This document shows, piece by piece, positions 22,763-35,961 of a DNA stretch of 64,000 nucleotides; position 1 is the stretch's first letter, and the number at the start of each line of letters is the position of its first letter. The DNA is from Helopsaltes ochotensis (Eukaryota > Chordata > Aves > Passeriformes > Locustellidae), in NCBI GenBank assembly GCA_013400155.1, contig VXBM01000276.1:456642-520641 (forward strand), given 5' to 3'. The notes under the pieces are model-generated. The model saw nothing but the letters and a program-made list of their open reading frames with translations, had not been told where the DNA came from and did no database searches. The position numbers and the translations under genes are program-made.

Positions 22763-25504
22763 AATGATTTTTTAAATAAAGGAAGGGGTCAAAATCACCC
22801 ATTTGGTGTGAAGGGCAGGCAGGCTCCATCAGCAGGGGGTAAGGGATGTTCATCCACATTTACTCTCAAACACAGAACAACTTGCTCTCAGCACCTTCAG
22901 CCTCCACTCAGTCTTCTGGGGCCCAGCTGTGTCGCTTTCCTGAGCAGGAAGAGGATGGAGGGGTCTCCCAGCAGAGCCAAACATCTCAGCCAGCCGGAAT
23001 GTTAGTGGCATCTGCAGGACCTTTCAAGGACTGAGTTAAAAGAAAAGCAACAGAGGAAAAAAAGCTAAACTTTGTCAGGCCAAGCCATTACAAAATCCCA
23101 TCAGGTTCCTTTGCTGAAGTAAAAAAACCTCAAATCTAAACCCATTTTTCACAGCCAACCCCAAGGAAAATTTGTTTGGTTTTGATTTCAGAAGCTTTTG
23201 TGCAGCTCTAAAAACATCAGCCAGCAACATTTCTGAATGGAATGGCTCCTCAAAATGAAAACTTGAGCAATTTTGTTTTAAACTAAGTTAGAAAGGACTG
23301 GAGCTGTAATCCCACATGAGTGCTGAATGTGTTTCCTTGGCTCAAAATGACTTGCTGAGTTTGCCCTGAATTTTGAGGATATTTTTCCTTGACCCCACAT
23401 GGCCCAGGCACAGTGACAAAGCACCCTCAGATTCCAGACCTTGCAGAGGAGCAGTGACCTGCAGGGATACCCCAGTGCTTCCTAAGCCTTGAGAAACCCC
23501 CTGGGGAGGTGGGGAGGTACAGTTTGGAAGAGGTGTTAGGGCTTTTTGGTGGGTGAGCAGCTGTTCCCACTTCTGTTTTAACTGTTGTTCTGAGGGTCAC
23601 TTCTCTTCATACAACCAGCACAGCCAGGGCAAAGAGATTCCTTCATGCAACATCTCCACTGTGAGCACCTTGCCCAAAAATCCCGCAGGCAAAGGCAGAG
23701 GGACAGCACAGCAAATTCATCTATCATAAATTCCCTCATGCCTGCTGTGACAGGCAGGTCAGCACCTGTGTCCTGCTAATGGCAAAGGGATCATCTCTTC
23801 CCTTCTTCTCCCCAGGGGTTTCATTACTACAAACCTTTAAAACACAGACAAAATGGCCAGGAATTAACCCACACATTCTCTCAGCATGAAGCACCAGACC
23901 CACATGTCAGGCAATGTCCCAAAATCATCTGCTGGAATGCTGTCCCAGACATCTCCCTAGAGCAGCCCTCCACTCTCAGCCTCCTCCTGTGCCTTCCAGG
24001 AGAATCCCCATCCCTTGCTGTTGATTCAGAAGATGGCTGGGATATGGCCTGTGCCCCTGGGAGCTGTGGGAAAGGGAAAAGCAGAGCTGGGAGGCAGCAG
24101 TGGCCTGGTTTGGGGTGAGGATCCGTGCCCCCCGTGCCTGCCCAAGGTCAGGAGCAGTGGGAGCTGCCCAACACCTCTGCACCCCCTCCCCTCTGTTTCT
24201 AGACAACCCTCCCCACTGGCATGCTGAGGGTCCTTCCATGCATGGAAGTATTCAGGAATTCCTGCAATTAGCTCCCTGTCATCCCCAAGATAGCTCTGCT
24301 GTGTGCAGGAGTGCCACAGAGCAGCAATTAGGGGGCAAAGCCAGACTGCCAGGGGAGGCACTGAGGTCACACCTGTGCTGCTCCAGAGCTGTGCCGGGAG
24401 AAAGCCCTGACCAAGCTCCAGAGGGAATGGCAGCTCCTAAGTCAAACCCCAGTAATAAGATGGTCTTGGAGGGGGAAAGATTAATCATTATTGGCAGCAA
24501 AGAATGTGCAAGTCTAACAAAAGCTAAAGGTTTTTTTATTACAGTCCAACTGCAGCTGGGAAGACAATGTTAGCTAAGAATCATTAAATCTGTTGCCAAG
24601 AATAAATTTTCTTTGATCCAAACCATAAAATGGGAGTGAAATCCTCTTAAGCCAGCAGCAGCTCCTAATGGAACAGACATTATAATTTTTTTGCAAACCA
24701 ATAATAAAAAATAAAAAAGGGTTAGATTATTAAGTGAATAGATTAGGCTCCCAAATGGTAAATATTTACTCAAGCAAAACCTGCCTAATTTAATACCTGC
24801 CTCAATTAATTTTTCAGTTTGGGATTATAATTGAAGGGAATAAGGGCATTTTCTGACTACGAACAGGGATTTGTGAACCCTGTTTGCCCAGAATTCAGGC
24901 AGGAGAAGAAGGACCTAGGGAAACTTTCCTTTGCTAACCCCCAGGTAACATCAGTGCTGCTGCACGTGCCGGTGATGAGCTGGCAGCTTCTGCAAGCCTG
25001 GAAGATGGAAGGTGAAGCCAAGGTCCCCTCTCACAGTTGGTCATTAAATTTCCTGAAACATCTGACCAGGAGGTCACTCCTGATATTATCAAATATAAAA
25101 TAACATTACAGAAAAATGGAAGTAATTTCTTACTGCAGGCTGATTTAATCCCTGCTTTCAGGGCAAGCTTGGGGTATTCTTCCCTTAGTGCTTTTCCCTT
25201 TGCCAGACACAGGAGATGCGGGAAGGGAGTGGAACTCAGCTCCAGCATTCACACGGGCTCCGTACACCCAGGTGGGAAAATTTACCCCGCCCCAGTCCCT
25301 TCTCTGGGGCAGGTGGTGCAAAGAGAGTGTGTCCTGTGCCCAGGGAGCCTTTCCCACTTCAGACACTCCTCCTCTGTGCTCTGGACAATGTGTCTTCCTC
25401 CTTCATGGGCTGTGCTCCCTTCCCACTCTCCAGAGAGTATCCTTGGATGCTCAGACCTTTCAGGTCTCTAAAAAGTGACCTGGTCTAGACACAGCCTCTG
25501 CACA
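22763..25504. other. Intergenic, no gene recognised
   Basis: No exon is supported. The left part (about 23,040-23,420) is A-rich and poor in long open frames on both strands. The AT-rich block at 24440-24840 is described separately. Confidence 0.55.
24440..24840. promoter_or_regulatory. AT-rich block, candidate conserved non-coding element
   Basis: A 400-base AT-rich stretch has many TAAT/ATTA cores (GATTAATCATTATTGGC, TAGATTATTAAGTG, TAATTTAATACC, CTCAATTAATTTTTCAG) and no repeat identity I can name. It also has a TTTTTTTATTACAG polypyrimidine-AG stretch at about 24531-24544, which could look like a splice acceptor, but no coding frame follows. Confidence 0.35.
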
Positions 25505-26084
25505 GTGGAGCTTTGCATCAGCAAGTCAAGGGAAGGGACTCTGCCCTCTGTCCCCTCAGGTGAGACCCCACTGCAGAGCTGCCCCAGCCCTGGGTACCCA
25601 GCACAGGGAGGACGTGGAGGTGCTGGAGAGAGCCCAGAGGAGGCCATGGAGCTGCTCTGAGGGCTGGAGCCCCTCTGCTCTGGAGCCGGGCTGGGAGAGC
25701 TGGGGGTGCTCACCTGGAGAGGAGAAGGCTCCAGGGAGAGCTCAGAGCCCCTGGCAGGGCCTGAAGGGGCTCCAGGAGAGCTGGAGAGGGACTGGGGACA
25801 AGAGATGGAGGGACAGGACACAGGAAATGGCTTCCACTGCCAGAGGTAGGGTTAGATGGGATAGTGGGAAGGAATTGCTCCCTGTGAGGATAGGGAGGCC
25901 CTGGAACAGGATGCCCAGAACAGCTGTGGCTGCCCCTGGATCCCTGGCAGTGTCCAAGGCAAGGTTGGACGGGGCCTGGAGCACCCTGGGCTAGTGGAAG
26001 GTGTCCCTGCCTGTGGCAGGGGATGAGACTGGATGAGCTTTAAGGTCCCTTCCAGCCCAAAACATGGGATTCTCCGATTCTATG
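25505..26084 (+). mobile_element. CR1 LINE, 580-bp 3' fragment, plus strand
   Basis: This is the longest CR1 copy in the window. It follows the family from CTGCCCTCTGTCCCCTCAGG (gel-like 'glance' of the final ORF2 region) through GAGAGAGCCCAGAGGAGGCC, GGGGGTGCTCACCTGGAGAG, CTGAAGGGGCTCCAGGAGAG, GGAACAGGATGCCCAGAACA, TTTAAGGTCCCTTCCAGCCC and a terminal GATTCTATG. No intact ORF2 remains. It shares long stretches with the copies in ADPGK introns 1 and 2, suggesting related, moderately young subfamilies. Confidence 0.95.
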
Positions 26085-29000
26085 TTTTTTGCAGCTCATA
26101 TCCACAAAGCACACTGCATGCTCAGTGCCAGCCGTCCACAACTGCTCACTTTCCCCACCACTTGCATGACAGTTCTACAGATGAAGATTCCTGGAGCAGT
26201 TCCACACCCCTCTAGCAAGGGGCTGTCTCACCATGAGCTCTGCCCTGGAAAGAACCATTGGCTGCCATTGGCTTGCAGCTGCCAACCAACTCTGATATCT
26301 TGGAAGCAACACTGCAATAGGCAGGAAGAAGGGAAGCATTTGAGTACAAACCATCCTGCCTGCAAGCACTTCTGATCCTGGCTTGACCAGCTCAAACTCA
26401 GCTCCAGGACTGTAAACTTCAGTGCATGTCTGAAGTCTTTTGGGGAGGAAGATGAGAAAGCACATGGGTTTATCTGATATAGACCTTGCTGTCACATCAG
26501 AGCTCTGTTGCTTTTGTTTTCCAGACAGGAACTTTGCTGGGAAGTGCTGGTGGGTGCTGCAGGCTCCTGCAGGATCTCCACACAAATTACTGGTGCAGGT
26601 CTGGTTGTATGTTGTGCACAAGAGCCAGTGAAGACAAAAATGAGATGGAGAGAGAAATGGATTCAAAAATGAAATCTTGAACTAAATGTGGCTGGTCAGA
26701 TGTCAGTGACAGAGAAGGCCAGGAGTACTTTAGACCCAAACAGCTCTTAAATGCAGGTAAGAAACGGGACATCTGTGGCAACAGCACAATCATCAGAAAT
26801 AGCAGTTAATCCCAAATTGGGAGCAAGTAAAGTCCAAAGCTTGCCAGGGAACAACATGTCAGCAGGATTACGGGCAAACCTTACAGGGCAGCTGTGATTC
26901 TGAAGGCCTGAGAAGCAAATTGTGATCAAAGAGAGACGCAGGCACAAGAGGAAACAGCATGGAACCCAGAATCCTTCTCCTGAAGGCAGATGGAGGTGAG
27001 TGACAGCCCAGCAGATCCTTTCCAAATCACCCCCCGGGTCCCAGAAGCAATGGATGGGGGACAGCTCACGTGACAGTGACTGACACACTGCGAGATTGTC
27101 TGTGGGAAAGGAACGAGAGGGGTAATTTTATTGTCATGTCCCGCAGGGGGGTGTAAGGAAAATCACAGCATGAGAAAATGACAGTGTATCTGTCTGAGGT
27201 CATTTGCATGCCCAGATAATCTGTGGGAGGAGAGCCAGAGTTGCTGTGCTTGACAGAGGCAACACCACGACAATGGGCCTGGGAAATCGGGAGCTTTGCA
27301 AGCCCTGAAACCAGCCTGGTGTTTGCTGCTCTCAGAAACCAAAATGCCCTGACTTCATCATTTAGGCTCCCAATGATTACACTTGCCTCCCTCATTAGGG
27401 GCTGGATAATGGTCTCATCTTGCTGCTGGCACAGAGGGACAGTCCCACATTCAGAAGTGTGCCCACATCCCAAGGACACGCTAAGGGGACACAAAGAGAC
27501 CATACACAGGCAAAGGAGCACAAACATGAAGGCAGACACTGGGTAGCAGCAGCTGTGGGCAGCCAGTGCAGCCCGGTAGATTTTAGCAGGGATCTAGAAG
27601 GAGGAAAAAAGGCTTTGTCAGCGTTACAGGTTGCTCCTCTGCTGCAGAGGGAGTAACCTGGGAGAAACATGCGGTGGCAGACGGGAACTGACATGGCTGG
27701 CAGGAAAATTCGGTATCTCTGCAGTGGAAAATCCAGTCCCTCTGGCCCTGCTCCATCCAACCATCAGCTGGATGCCTGCAGAAGGCACAGGCACTTCACA
27801 GGGAGCGTGAGGGAGATGGTGACAGGTTGGGTGAGACTCACTCACACAACCCTTGAACACTGCACTGCCAGAGGCTCCCAGGAAAATCCCAATGATAAGG
27901 TGTGTGGGACTCTGCACAGCACTGATAAGTGTGGCAGAAATCTGATTGCTTCAAAAACCTGGGCATTCCAAAGGGATTTCAGCTGGGTGCACAAGGAGGA
28001 CGAGGTGGATTTTAGAGATAACCTTTGGGCAGAACCATCCAGCTTTCAACAGAGCTCAGATATGGGTATTTAAAGAAAGGTCAAGTCAAAGAGAATGGAG
28101 GGGGTGAGTGGATGGTGTGAAGGAGACATCAAGAAAGGAGCAGGGAAGAGCAAGTATGAGGAGATTTAAAACCCCTGAGCTGAAGGCAGGAGGTAGGTGT
28201 CCAGGAAGGACTGTCAGAAAGCAGAATGTAAATTAATTTGGACAGTGCAGGACGGTTTAGGAGGAAAGTGATCGCTCTCTGAGTCATCAGCAGGACATTA
28301 AAGATGCAAAATTTGTAAATAAGGTCACCCCGAGAAGGAATGCAGAGCAGGAAGAGAGGAGGGCTGGGCAAATAGCCAAGGATGGAGCAGGTGAAGTAGC
28401 TGACAGTACCTGAGGATTGTCAAGAAGGGCAGGCACAGACTCAGATCCATCAAGGCAGGGGGGAACACATCCTCCTCAGGCAGAGGGGAATAACAAACCT
28501 CTCCCTCCACCAACAGGTAGACTTGTCACCACCAAACCCAAAGATGAAGCAAACTGTGATGTCAGTGTGCCAGCGGTAGGCAAAACTTGGAAAAGACAAG
28601 CCCACAGCTGCAGCTGGCAGGGAGCTGTGTGGGAAGCTGAGCCTACCCAGCACTATTCAGCTGCTTCCCAGGCGCTGGAAGAGCCAGAGCTGGTGTCTGT
28701 GATTGCAGGGGAAGGAGCAGTGGGATCCTGAAGGGCTCGATTGACCCCAGGTTACAGAGCCAGCTGGGCACTTGCCAGGGCTGGGCTCACCCTCTCACCT
28801 GGAGCTGGCTGGGAAGCAGAAGGCAGCTCGAAGGGAATGCCAGGTTACCTTGTTGCTGGCAATGGCCTCTCATTTGTCAGCGAGGGATGCAGGCAATTTA
28901 CACAGGGATGGGGGAGTGTTGCAGGTGTTAGGCAGCCACCCTGAGAGCTCAAGACAACAAAGAGAGCCTGAAAAAAAGCAGATCCATGCCTAGCCGCAAA

Positions 29001-31458
29001 GAGGCTCTTAGCAAGTCCAGCAAGCCCCAGGCAGAGCTCGGGGAAGGGGGCTGGGAACAGACCACTGGGACAATGGTCCAAGAACAAAAGGGCTGCATTA
29101 AAGGGCCGATTCTGGCAGTTAAACCAGGTTTAAGCAATTTTGCTGCTGCCTAATCCGAGGCTAATAATGAGCCAGTTTTACAATCTGGAAATGCCTGGCC
29201 AAGTCAGTGGAGAAGAGAGGGTGAGGCACTTAAGCAGTCCAAACATTTTTCTGTCTGCGTGTCCACGACAAAGGCAAACCACTCTCAGGTTTAAAGTACA
29301 CAATCCTCGATGGAAGTAAGATTATACAGAGCTGATGTGGTGCTGCGTTAACATCTCTGTCTGGTACAAGCCCCAGAGGCAAAGTTCAGTGAGCTGGTGC
29401 CAGGGTGACTGGCAGAGGTTATCCAAAAGCCAGGCTCCATGAAATGCAGTTAGTCAGGACACAGAGGCCTGGTCTCTGCAGGCTGCCTACTTTCCTGTTT
29501 ACCTGACCCAGCAATCCAGATTTTCTTTTACACAGCTTCATTTATAAAAGAATCCAGTCTGCAAAGCACAGTTTAGCCCAAATTTCCACTACCAGACTTC
29601 ATCAGATCACTGCAGGCTTTGAGACCACTGTCTCCACACAGTAATAGACATTATCCACAGGCTTTGTGTGTGTTTATGTTACCCTTCCATTTTCCCTTCA
29701 GATATGACATGCAATTCCTAGCAAATATGTTATAAACTCTTCTGCTCTGGAGTTCTGCCACCTCTGATTGCACTCATTTGAGTCAAGGATGTCGTTTCAA
29801 AGTAAATCAATAAACAAGGCTTAAAAGGGTCCTACAGACAGAGGCTGGGGGCATCTCCCCTTTCCCAGTTATCTCTGATGTGCTTCAACCTAACCAAGTA
29901 AATGGGTGAAATCCGAACAGGAGAACACTTCCCAAAGCTCCCAGTGCGGCTTTACAGGAAGGAAGTAGGGGCCAGGGCCTGCCTTGCACCTGGAATGGCA
30001 CTTCCAGTGCTCAAAGCCCCTGGAGTCACCAAATGAGCAGGAGTGGGTGTCACAGCACAATCGGGGCTGGTGGGAGGCTCTCCCAGGGATTCCCCTCACT
30101 GCCAGCCTGTGGTACCCACGGGGGGCTGCAGCCAGGGTCTCCTGGTTGCTACAGGTGGTCGTGGAGGCACCCAAGGAAACATCTCAACCCCAGTGAGAGA
30201 CTGGAATGGCAAACCTGGGAAGCCTGGATTCAGAAAGGGGCCATGCACCTCCCACTCTTACTGAAGACATTTAGGGCCCCTTGGGCTTGCTATCACATGC
30301 AGAGTAACACATCCAAGTAAACCATACCTGGATTTATTTGGGAATCCCAGGGGAGCACATCTTCACCCCTAATCCTCCTTTACACTACTTGGGGCTTCTC
30401 GTACTTCCCAGCACACCAACAGCCACCCAGGCACAGGATCTGATCTTTGGGAGTCTCCCAAGAAGCTCTAACAAGGTTCTATCTCCTCAAGCAGCTCCTC
30501 CAAGGTGACTCATGATGGACCCCATGAGCACAGTATGGACTGCTGGCTGAACACCTCCCTAGGGAAGAGCTGAGAGGTGAGTTATTCACCACCAGGAGCT
30601 GTCCTGCTCTCCAGGATCCATGCACACATGGGCAAGGGAACTACCAGAGAAACCTCTGACACAAACCCTGCTTGGATGCACTCACAGCAGGATTTACAGA
30701 GCAAATTAACTCCACTGGTCGAATTATTTGGATTTCTTTTCCTTTCGAAATCTCCAAAGGCTACATAGACACAATGCTGACAACTCAGCCAGAGAGGAGG
30801 GCTGCTGTGGCACACAGTGAGAATGAAGACTCCCTCACTCTGCCACCAAGCAACTGCTGGGTTCTTGCCTGGCCGCATCTTCAGCTGAGATCTCCATTAC
30901 CTGTGTGCTGATGGTTGCATTGGTGGGTCTGCCTGGGCTCCTCAGGCCAGCTCAGGACAGCAGCTCTGCTGCTTTTGGTCGCTGTAAAACAGAATGAATC
31001 ATTCGGGGTAGCAGTGATCTCTTGTTTTGGTTGTCTTCATGGGCCCGTCTCTGTTTAGCGCTCTGTGCTCTGTTTCCAAATCCAGCACTGTGTGTGCAGA
31101 ATCTGATGAGGGGAGTTTACACCACCAGGATACACATCCAGTGTAGCAGCTACACGCAGCTCTGGAAGAGCCTCCCACACGACACAGTGGCACAGTGAAG
31201 CTCCTGCTAGAGACGTGTGCGACGAGCAGCCCACACGTCTCCTGCACTAGCAGATTACTCAGCCCCCGAGTGCTGCTCGAAGCAACATTTTCTTGGGATT
31301 CAGGGAGAGATCCCACTGACTGCTGCTCTTTTTGTGGGGTCTGTCCTCGTTCACAGAGCTATTACTCATTGCCTGTAAGGCTGGATGCCACCTAGGTGCT
31401 CTGAGCTATCCCAGCCTGCAAAGAAAGTTCCTGCCCTGAGCGACACAACAGCCAGAAG

Positions 31459-31482
31459 CCACATCCATGGCCACATCCATGG
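31459..31482 (+). repeat. 12-bp direct tandem duplication
   Basis: CCACATCCATGG occurs twice without a gap or mismatch. Confidence 0.85.
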
Positions 31483-34279
31483 CATTCCCGTGTGTCCAGA
31501 TCCTCTCCTGCACAGCACCAGGCATCTGAACTGCATATGCTGGTGTGGTGCCTCGGTTTCTCTCTGTGCCTCTAGCACAGGCTTCCCTGCCCCTCACCCA
31601 GGCAAACCCCAAATTCCAAAGGCCAAATTCTTCCCTGTGCCCATGCAAAGCAGTCCCTCGTCCCCCCTGCAGTGCAAGGGGAACCCTGCCCCCCGGCCCA
31701 GGACTGCAGAGCCCAGTTTATGTGACCCCAGTGCAACACTTCCAACCCCAGAGGCGCTTCTCCTGCTGGGAACCATCCCCTGCTCTGGGTACCCGCAGCA
31801 CGGAGCACCTTTAGGGGTGCTCAGCCCTGGGGTAATTAATGAACACATTCGATCACTTCTATTATCTGCAACTTGAAGGCAACTCTGATCAAGGCAGAGC
31901 TGGAGCTGTGCCCACCCAGGGCACAGCCACATCTGGGGCTCAGGACCTTTGCTCGCTTGCTCTCCCTGGCTGCTCAGGGAGTCAGGTGGTGCCATTCCTA
32001 GAAGGTGAATAAATTATTACTGCAAATTACTCTGATGAAGTGGCTTTTATTAGAAAGCCAGACACAAAGGGAGCTTGCTGATTGGCTCCCAGTGATGTCA
32101 TACCCAGCACAGCACTCAAACATAGAGATAGGAATTTTCTCGTCTATATTTTGCATATAATTTTCATTTTCTCCTTGCAATAAAGACACCAGCGGAGCCT
32201 TTCACTCAGGGAGGGTGGTGGGGGGTCTGTACTGCTCAAGTGGCTGATGAAAGAGAAGTGGCCTTTGTTCCTCTGTCTTGCAGGGAACCTCAGGCTAACA
32301 TTTTGCACCCACAAAGGCACTGTGTTTTATTGCTCTATTACAAACCCATCACTCCATTTTCTTAGATGGATAGCAGAGAAATTGGCATTTTTTTGGCATC
32401 ATTGTATCTAAAATCATTCTGATCCCAGAGATTCTGCTATTTACAAGCTGAAGCTTAAAATGCAGATAAAGCAACATCTTTCTGATCATCATTGGAAGGT
32501 GGGTACAGGGCTTTGGGAAAAAATAGGCAGCAAAATCCTAACTAATTATTTATTTTCCAAGTTTCACATGGTGGCTGTTCCTCCTGCAAAGCCACTGTGA
32601 GTTCTCAGTGAGGTTTGTCAGAGGCAGACTCAGTGACCAGCACACGGCGTGCTCTCATTCCTCTTCCCTAATTGAATGTCCTATCGAACTTACAGAATTT
32701 GCCTAGGAAACGTTCCAGCTTTAATCATTTCTGGATGCAACAGGCTCGCTGGTGCAGCTCAAACAGCAGAGCCCTGTGTGGAGAGCAGGCATGGAAGTAT
32801 CCCTTGCCTCACTGAACTGGAATGAACTCCCAGATTCAAGTGAAGGCTGTGGTTTCCTCCGCAGCTCCCTCACGCAAGGCTGCCGCAGTTCTGGGCCCCT
32901 GCTGTCCCTGCTGAACCTGGCCATGGGCAGAGGGGAAGGTTTTCCGTACCTTCCTGCCTCCATTATGTCCCGCCGAGGTGTAAATTTTGCTGGGATGGCC
33001 AAGTGTAACATTTCCAGCCCTGGAAACAGGCTCCTGCTTGTTCTGTGAAAGCACTGGGCTCTCCTCCAACAGAGCCAGGACAAATCCTGAGCTGACCTAC
33101 AGTGCCTGCCTATTCCCCTTTGATTATGGCTCTGAAGTCATTTGTCCTACAAGGGCAGCAAACAAAACACATCTATCACTTGGAAGATGTCCTGGAAACC
33201 CCCAGACAGTTGTGCTGATGAAACTGGACACTGAGGGCTACTGGAGAGCTCAAACATCGTTAGATTTGCTGTTCCCGGTCCTGGGGTCACGACTCCCTGC
33301 AACATCATCAACTCCACTTTATTCCACGTGGCTCCAAGTTGGAAATCATTCTCTCTTATCGTCTGAAGATTTGCTGAGCTGCCTGCCCTTTGTGGAAAAC
33401 AGGAGCTGCCCTCAGACTCCTGGATGTTGGATCTGAGGCTTTTGAAATCCTGAGGGTGAAGGTGCAAGGAACAGGCATCCGGGAAGGAGAGCGCCTGACT
33501 GTGAATCAGAGTAAAAAGGAATGTGAAGGCTGCAATCCTGGGAGAGGATGCTGGCTGAGACACACGGCCAGCATCAGCAAAAAGGGAATGGGCTCTCAGG
33601 TTTAAGACCTGGAACAGATTCAAATCACCCCTTTTAGGTCTGACCTCCTTGCCTATCTGAGGGAGACAGCAGAGGGGGGAGGGAGCCATGAATCTTGGAT
33701 CCTGTCCTTATGTGGCTTGGCCCTACATCCCTCTTTGCTTTTACCACTCCATGTGTAGAACAGAGGGTTATTAAAAGCACCAGAAGAATCTCAAGTAAAA
33801 CAATTTTACTGTTTTTAAGAGCTTTGTTACAGCATCTCTGGAGCTCTGGCTTGCACGGCCACAGACCATTGTCGGGAAGCTCTGAACAGCCCTTGGATAT
33901 TGAATTACTGCTCAGAAATGGATCAGATTCCAAAGTTGCAAACACTGTCCAAAAAAAGAAGCCTCTGTAGAACAGAACACACTCACACAGACAGCACAGA
34001 CAACAAAACCATCGTGCTGGCCTAACTCAGCTTCCCCACCCAGAGCAACAGCCTTGCCCCAGTCTCATTCCAGCAGTGTTATTCCCCTGGGAAGCAGCTG
34101 GGCTCCAGAGGAGAACACAGTCCCACCTACTCATCACTCACCTCCAAACGAGAGCCCTTCTATCGCTTGGCTTTTGATGAAATTGGGGGTTGATATCTCA
34201 GTCAGCCCCTCCCTTCCACTTGAGGACAGCATTAGCATCAGTCTGGATTATAATACCCAGTAAGCTGTTCTGGGCCGAT

Positions 34280-34530
34280 ATGAATCAAAGCACTGAAAGT
34301 GGGGCTGTGTTTAATTAATTGTGGCTGACAGATGAAGGTATTGATCGTAGATTGAGAGGTTCAGGACTGGCCCGGGGATAATTATTGCAGGGCACACTGT
34401 GTTAGGGCGATATTTTTTTAATTTCTGGCGATGTAGGAGGGAAGCAGGGGGGAAATAAGTGAATAATTGCAGCTAATTAGGACTTGTGTGTGCATCCCAA
34501 ATTAATTTGTTTGAATAATCAACCACCAAC
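34280..34530. promoter_or_regulatory. AT-rich homeodomain-motif island beside a CpG island
   Basis: TTTAATTAATTGTGGC, GATAATTATTGCAG, AATAATTGCAGCTAATTAGG and CAAATTAATTTG lie within 250 bases, about 250 bp left of the CpG island at 34778. This density of TAATTA-type sites next to an orphan CpG island is typical of developmental regulatory DNA. No conservation test was possible. Confidence 0.35.
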
Positions 34531-34777
34531 AGCAGTCGGATCCAAAAGGAAAGGGAAACAACTGCTCAGAAAGATCTCAATTCCTCCCATAAATTGTGCA
34601 GTCCCACATCTGGGATAAATGTTTTATGGAATTGAGGCCCTAAATACAGAAGAGGAATTGGGCAAGGTTATTGAGTGGAAACACTTGCTTTGGCCTAAGA
34701 TCTACACTAAACCAAAGGGGTTGGGTGAGGCTGTGGGATAGCAGATGAGGCCCTTGCCTATCCCTGTCCATGTGCAA

Positions 34778-35230
34778 CAGGCCCCCCCCGCCGGCCGCCG
34801 CCCCCTTCCAGGTGGGACCCGGGAGGTGCGGGACGGCCACGGCGGGATCAGACACACAACTGCCGTCACCGCGGGGATCCCGAGGGGTGTCTCGGGCGAG
34901 GAGAAGGCAGATGGAGGCGAGGCCGCGGCAGCAATCTGTGTCCCGGTGCCCGGCCCCTCGCTCCGGTCCGCGGGATCCCCGTAATCCCCCCCGGCAGCCC
35001 TGCTGCTACAAACACTCTCATCACCATCGCAGCGGGGGCAGCTCAGCACAGACAGCGAATGATCTAGCGGGGGGTTAATAAAAGGACTGGCGCAGAACAA
35101 AAAGCCTGTCAGCCGCCACAAGATGTGCTCTCCTCCCCTTGCGCCCCCCAGGAAATTAAAAACCGGAGCCTGTGGTGTGCGGTGTTCTCTGCGGGACTGG
35201 ACGGGGTACGGGGATGCGGAAGGGCAGGGT
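34778..35230. promoter_or_regulatory. Orphan CpG island 1
   Basis: CpG-rich sequence (CCCCCCCGCCGGCCGCCG, GTCTCGGGCGAGGAGAAGG, GAGGCCGCGGCAGC, CTCGCTCCGGTCCGCGGG) stands out sharply from CpG-poor flanks. Open frames cross it on both strands, but none encodes a recognisable protein; in particular I do not see the NEO1 signal-peptide exon. It could be a promoter of a non-coding RNA, an unannotated first exon, or an intergenic regulatory island. Confidence 0.6.
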
Positions 35231-35306
35231 GGGAAGGGGGAAGCAGAGAGTTAAACGTTTGTCCCAGCTGTTGTTTCTGACGCGATCTATCAAGCGCTGT
35301 TACTCT

Positions 35307-35330
35307 AAAGGACCAGACTACCTGGTCTTT
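35307..35330. other. Short imperfect hairpin
   Basis: AAAGGACCAG and CTGGTCTTT can pair around an ACTAC loop (nine pairs and one bulged G). It lies between the two orphan CpG islands. It is too short for a microRNA precursor call. Confidence 0.4.
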
Positions 35331-35877
35331 CCAAACCTGAAGAGACCGAGGCACACTTCTGTGTGCTGCCGCCACAGCAGCTCCTCCTGGAGAGAGTCCA
35401 CTACATCCTGCCAGGCTGCTCTGCCTGACATCACCCAAGTCCATGTTTCCATGGAAATGGGAAGAGAACAGATGCCTGTGACACGACATACCTTTTCTGA
35501 TGGAGATTTGGACCACTTCTAACGTGTCTGTCTAGCGACAACCTTCAGGACTGGATATTTTGCGGGCACAACCAAAACAGGACAAGAAGGGGGGAAAGAT
35601 ATCTGATGGTATGAATGAAACCCCACCATCCTTTCTGGTGAGCAGCACCTGAACTCCAAAGTGCATTAATCCATTAAAACACCCTTCTGGGCAGAGAGAC
35701 CCCTGCACTAAATACGATATAATTCACAAGCGCATAGTGAGGATCTGCCCCTCCCCTCTCCGGGCTGGCTTGGGTAAAGTTTCCAGCAGCATTTCCCTGT
35801 CGAGGGCTGCGATCGCAGCGCTCGGATATTCCCCGGCGGTTCCCCGTGCCCAGCCCGAGCTCCTCAGCGCGGGCCCG

Positions 35878-35893
35878 CAGCGCCCTCTCCCGC
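35878..35893 (-). promoter_or_regulatory. Candidate CTCF binding site
   Basis: CAGCGCCCTCTCCCGC matches the reverse form of the CTCF consensus at 13 of 16 positions, with the core CAGCGCCCTCT perfect. Read on the - strand the core is AGAGGGCGCTG. Its place in an orphan CpG island between gene domains would suit an insulator, which is inference. Confidence 0.45.
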
Positions 35894-35938
35894 GGCACCG
35901 GGGCAGCCCCGGCACCGGCACCGCAGCAGCCCGGGGCA

Positions 35939-35961
35939 GGGCTGGGCTGGGCTGGGCTGGG
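35939..35961 (+). repeat. (GGGCT)n pentanucleotide repeat, G-quadruplex motif
   Basis: Five GGG runs are separated by CT dinucleotides, which satisfies the G3N2G3N2G3N2G3 pattern for a short-loop quadruplex on the + strand. It is also a short tandem repeat that may vary in length. Confidence 0.75.

Larger units (their letters stand above)
26085..34777. other. Intergenic, no gene recognised
   Basis: No coding exon is supported on either strand. A 12-bp direct duplication lies at 31459-31482 and an AT-rich island at 34280-34530. The remainder looks like ordinary non-repetitive spacer with no named element that I can identify. Confidence 0.55.

Noticed and set aside
25560..25994. 144-codon plus-strand frame
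   Set aside because: It lies entirely inside the 3' part of a CR1 element and recurs in the other CR1 copies.
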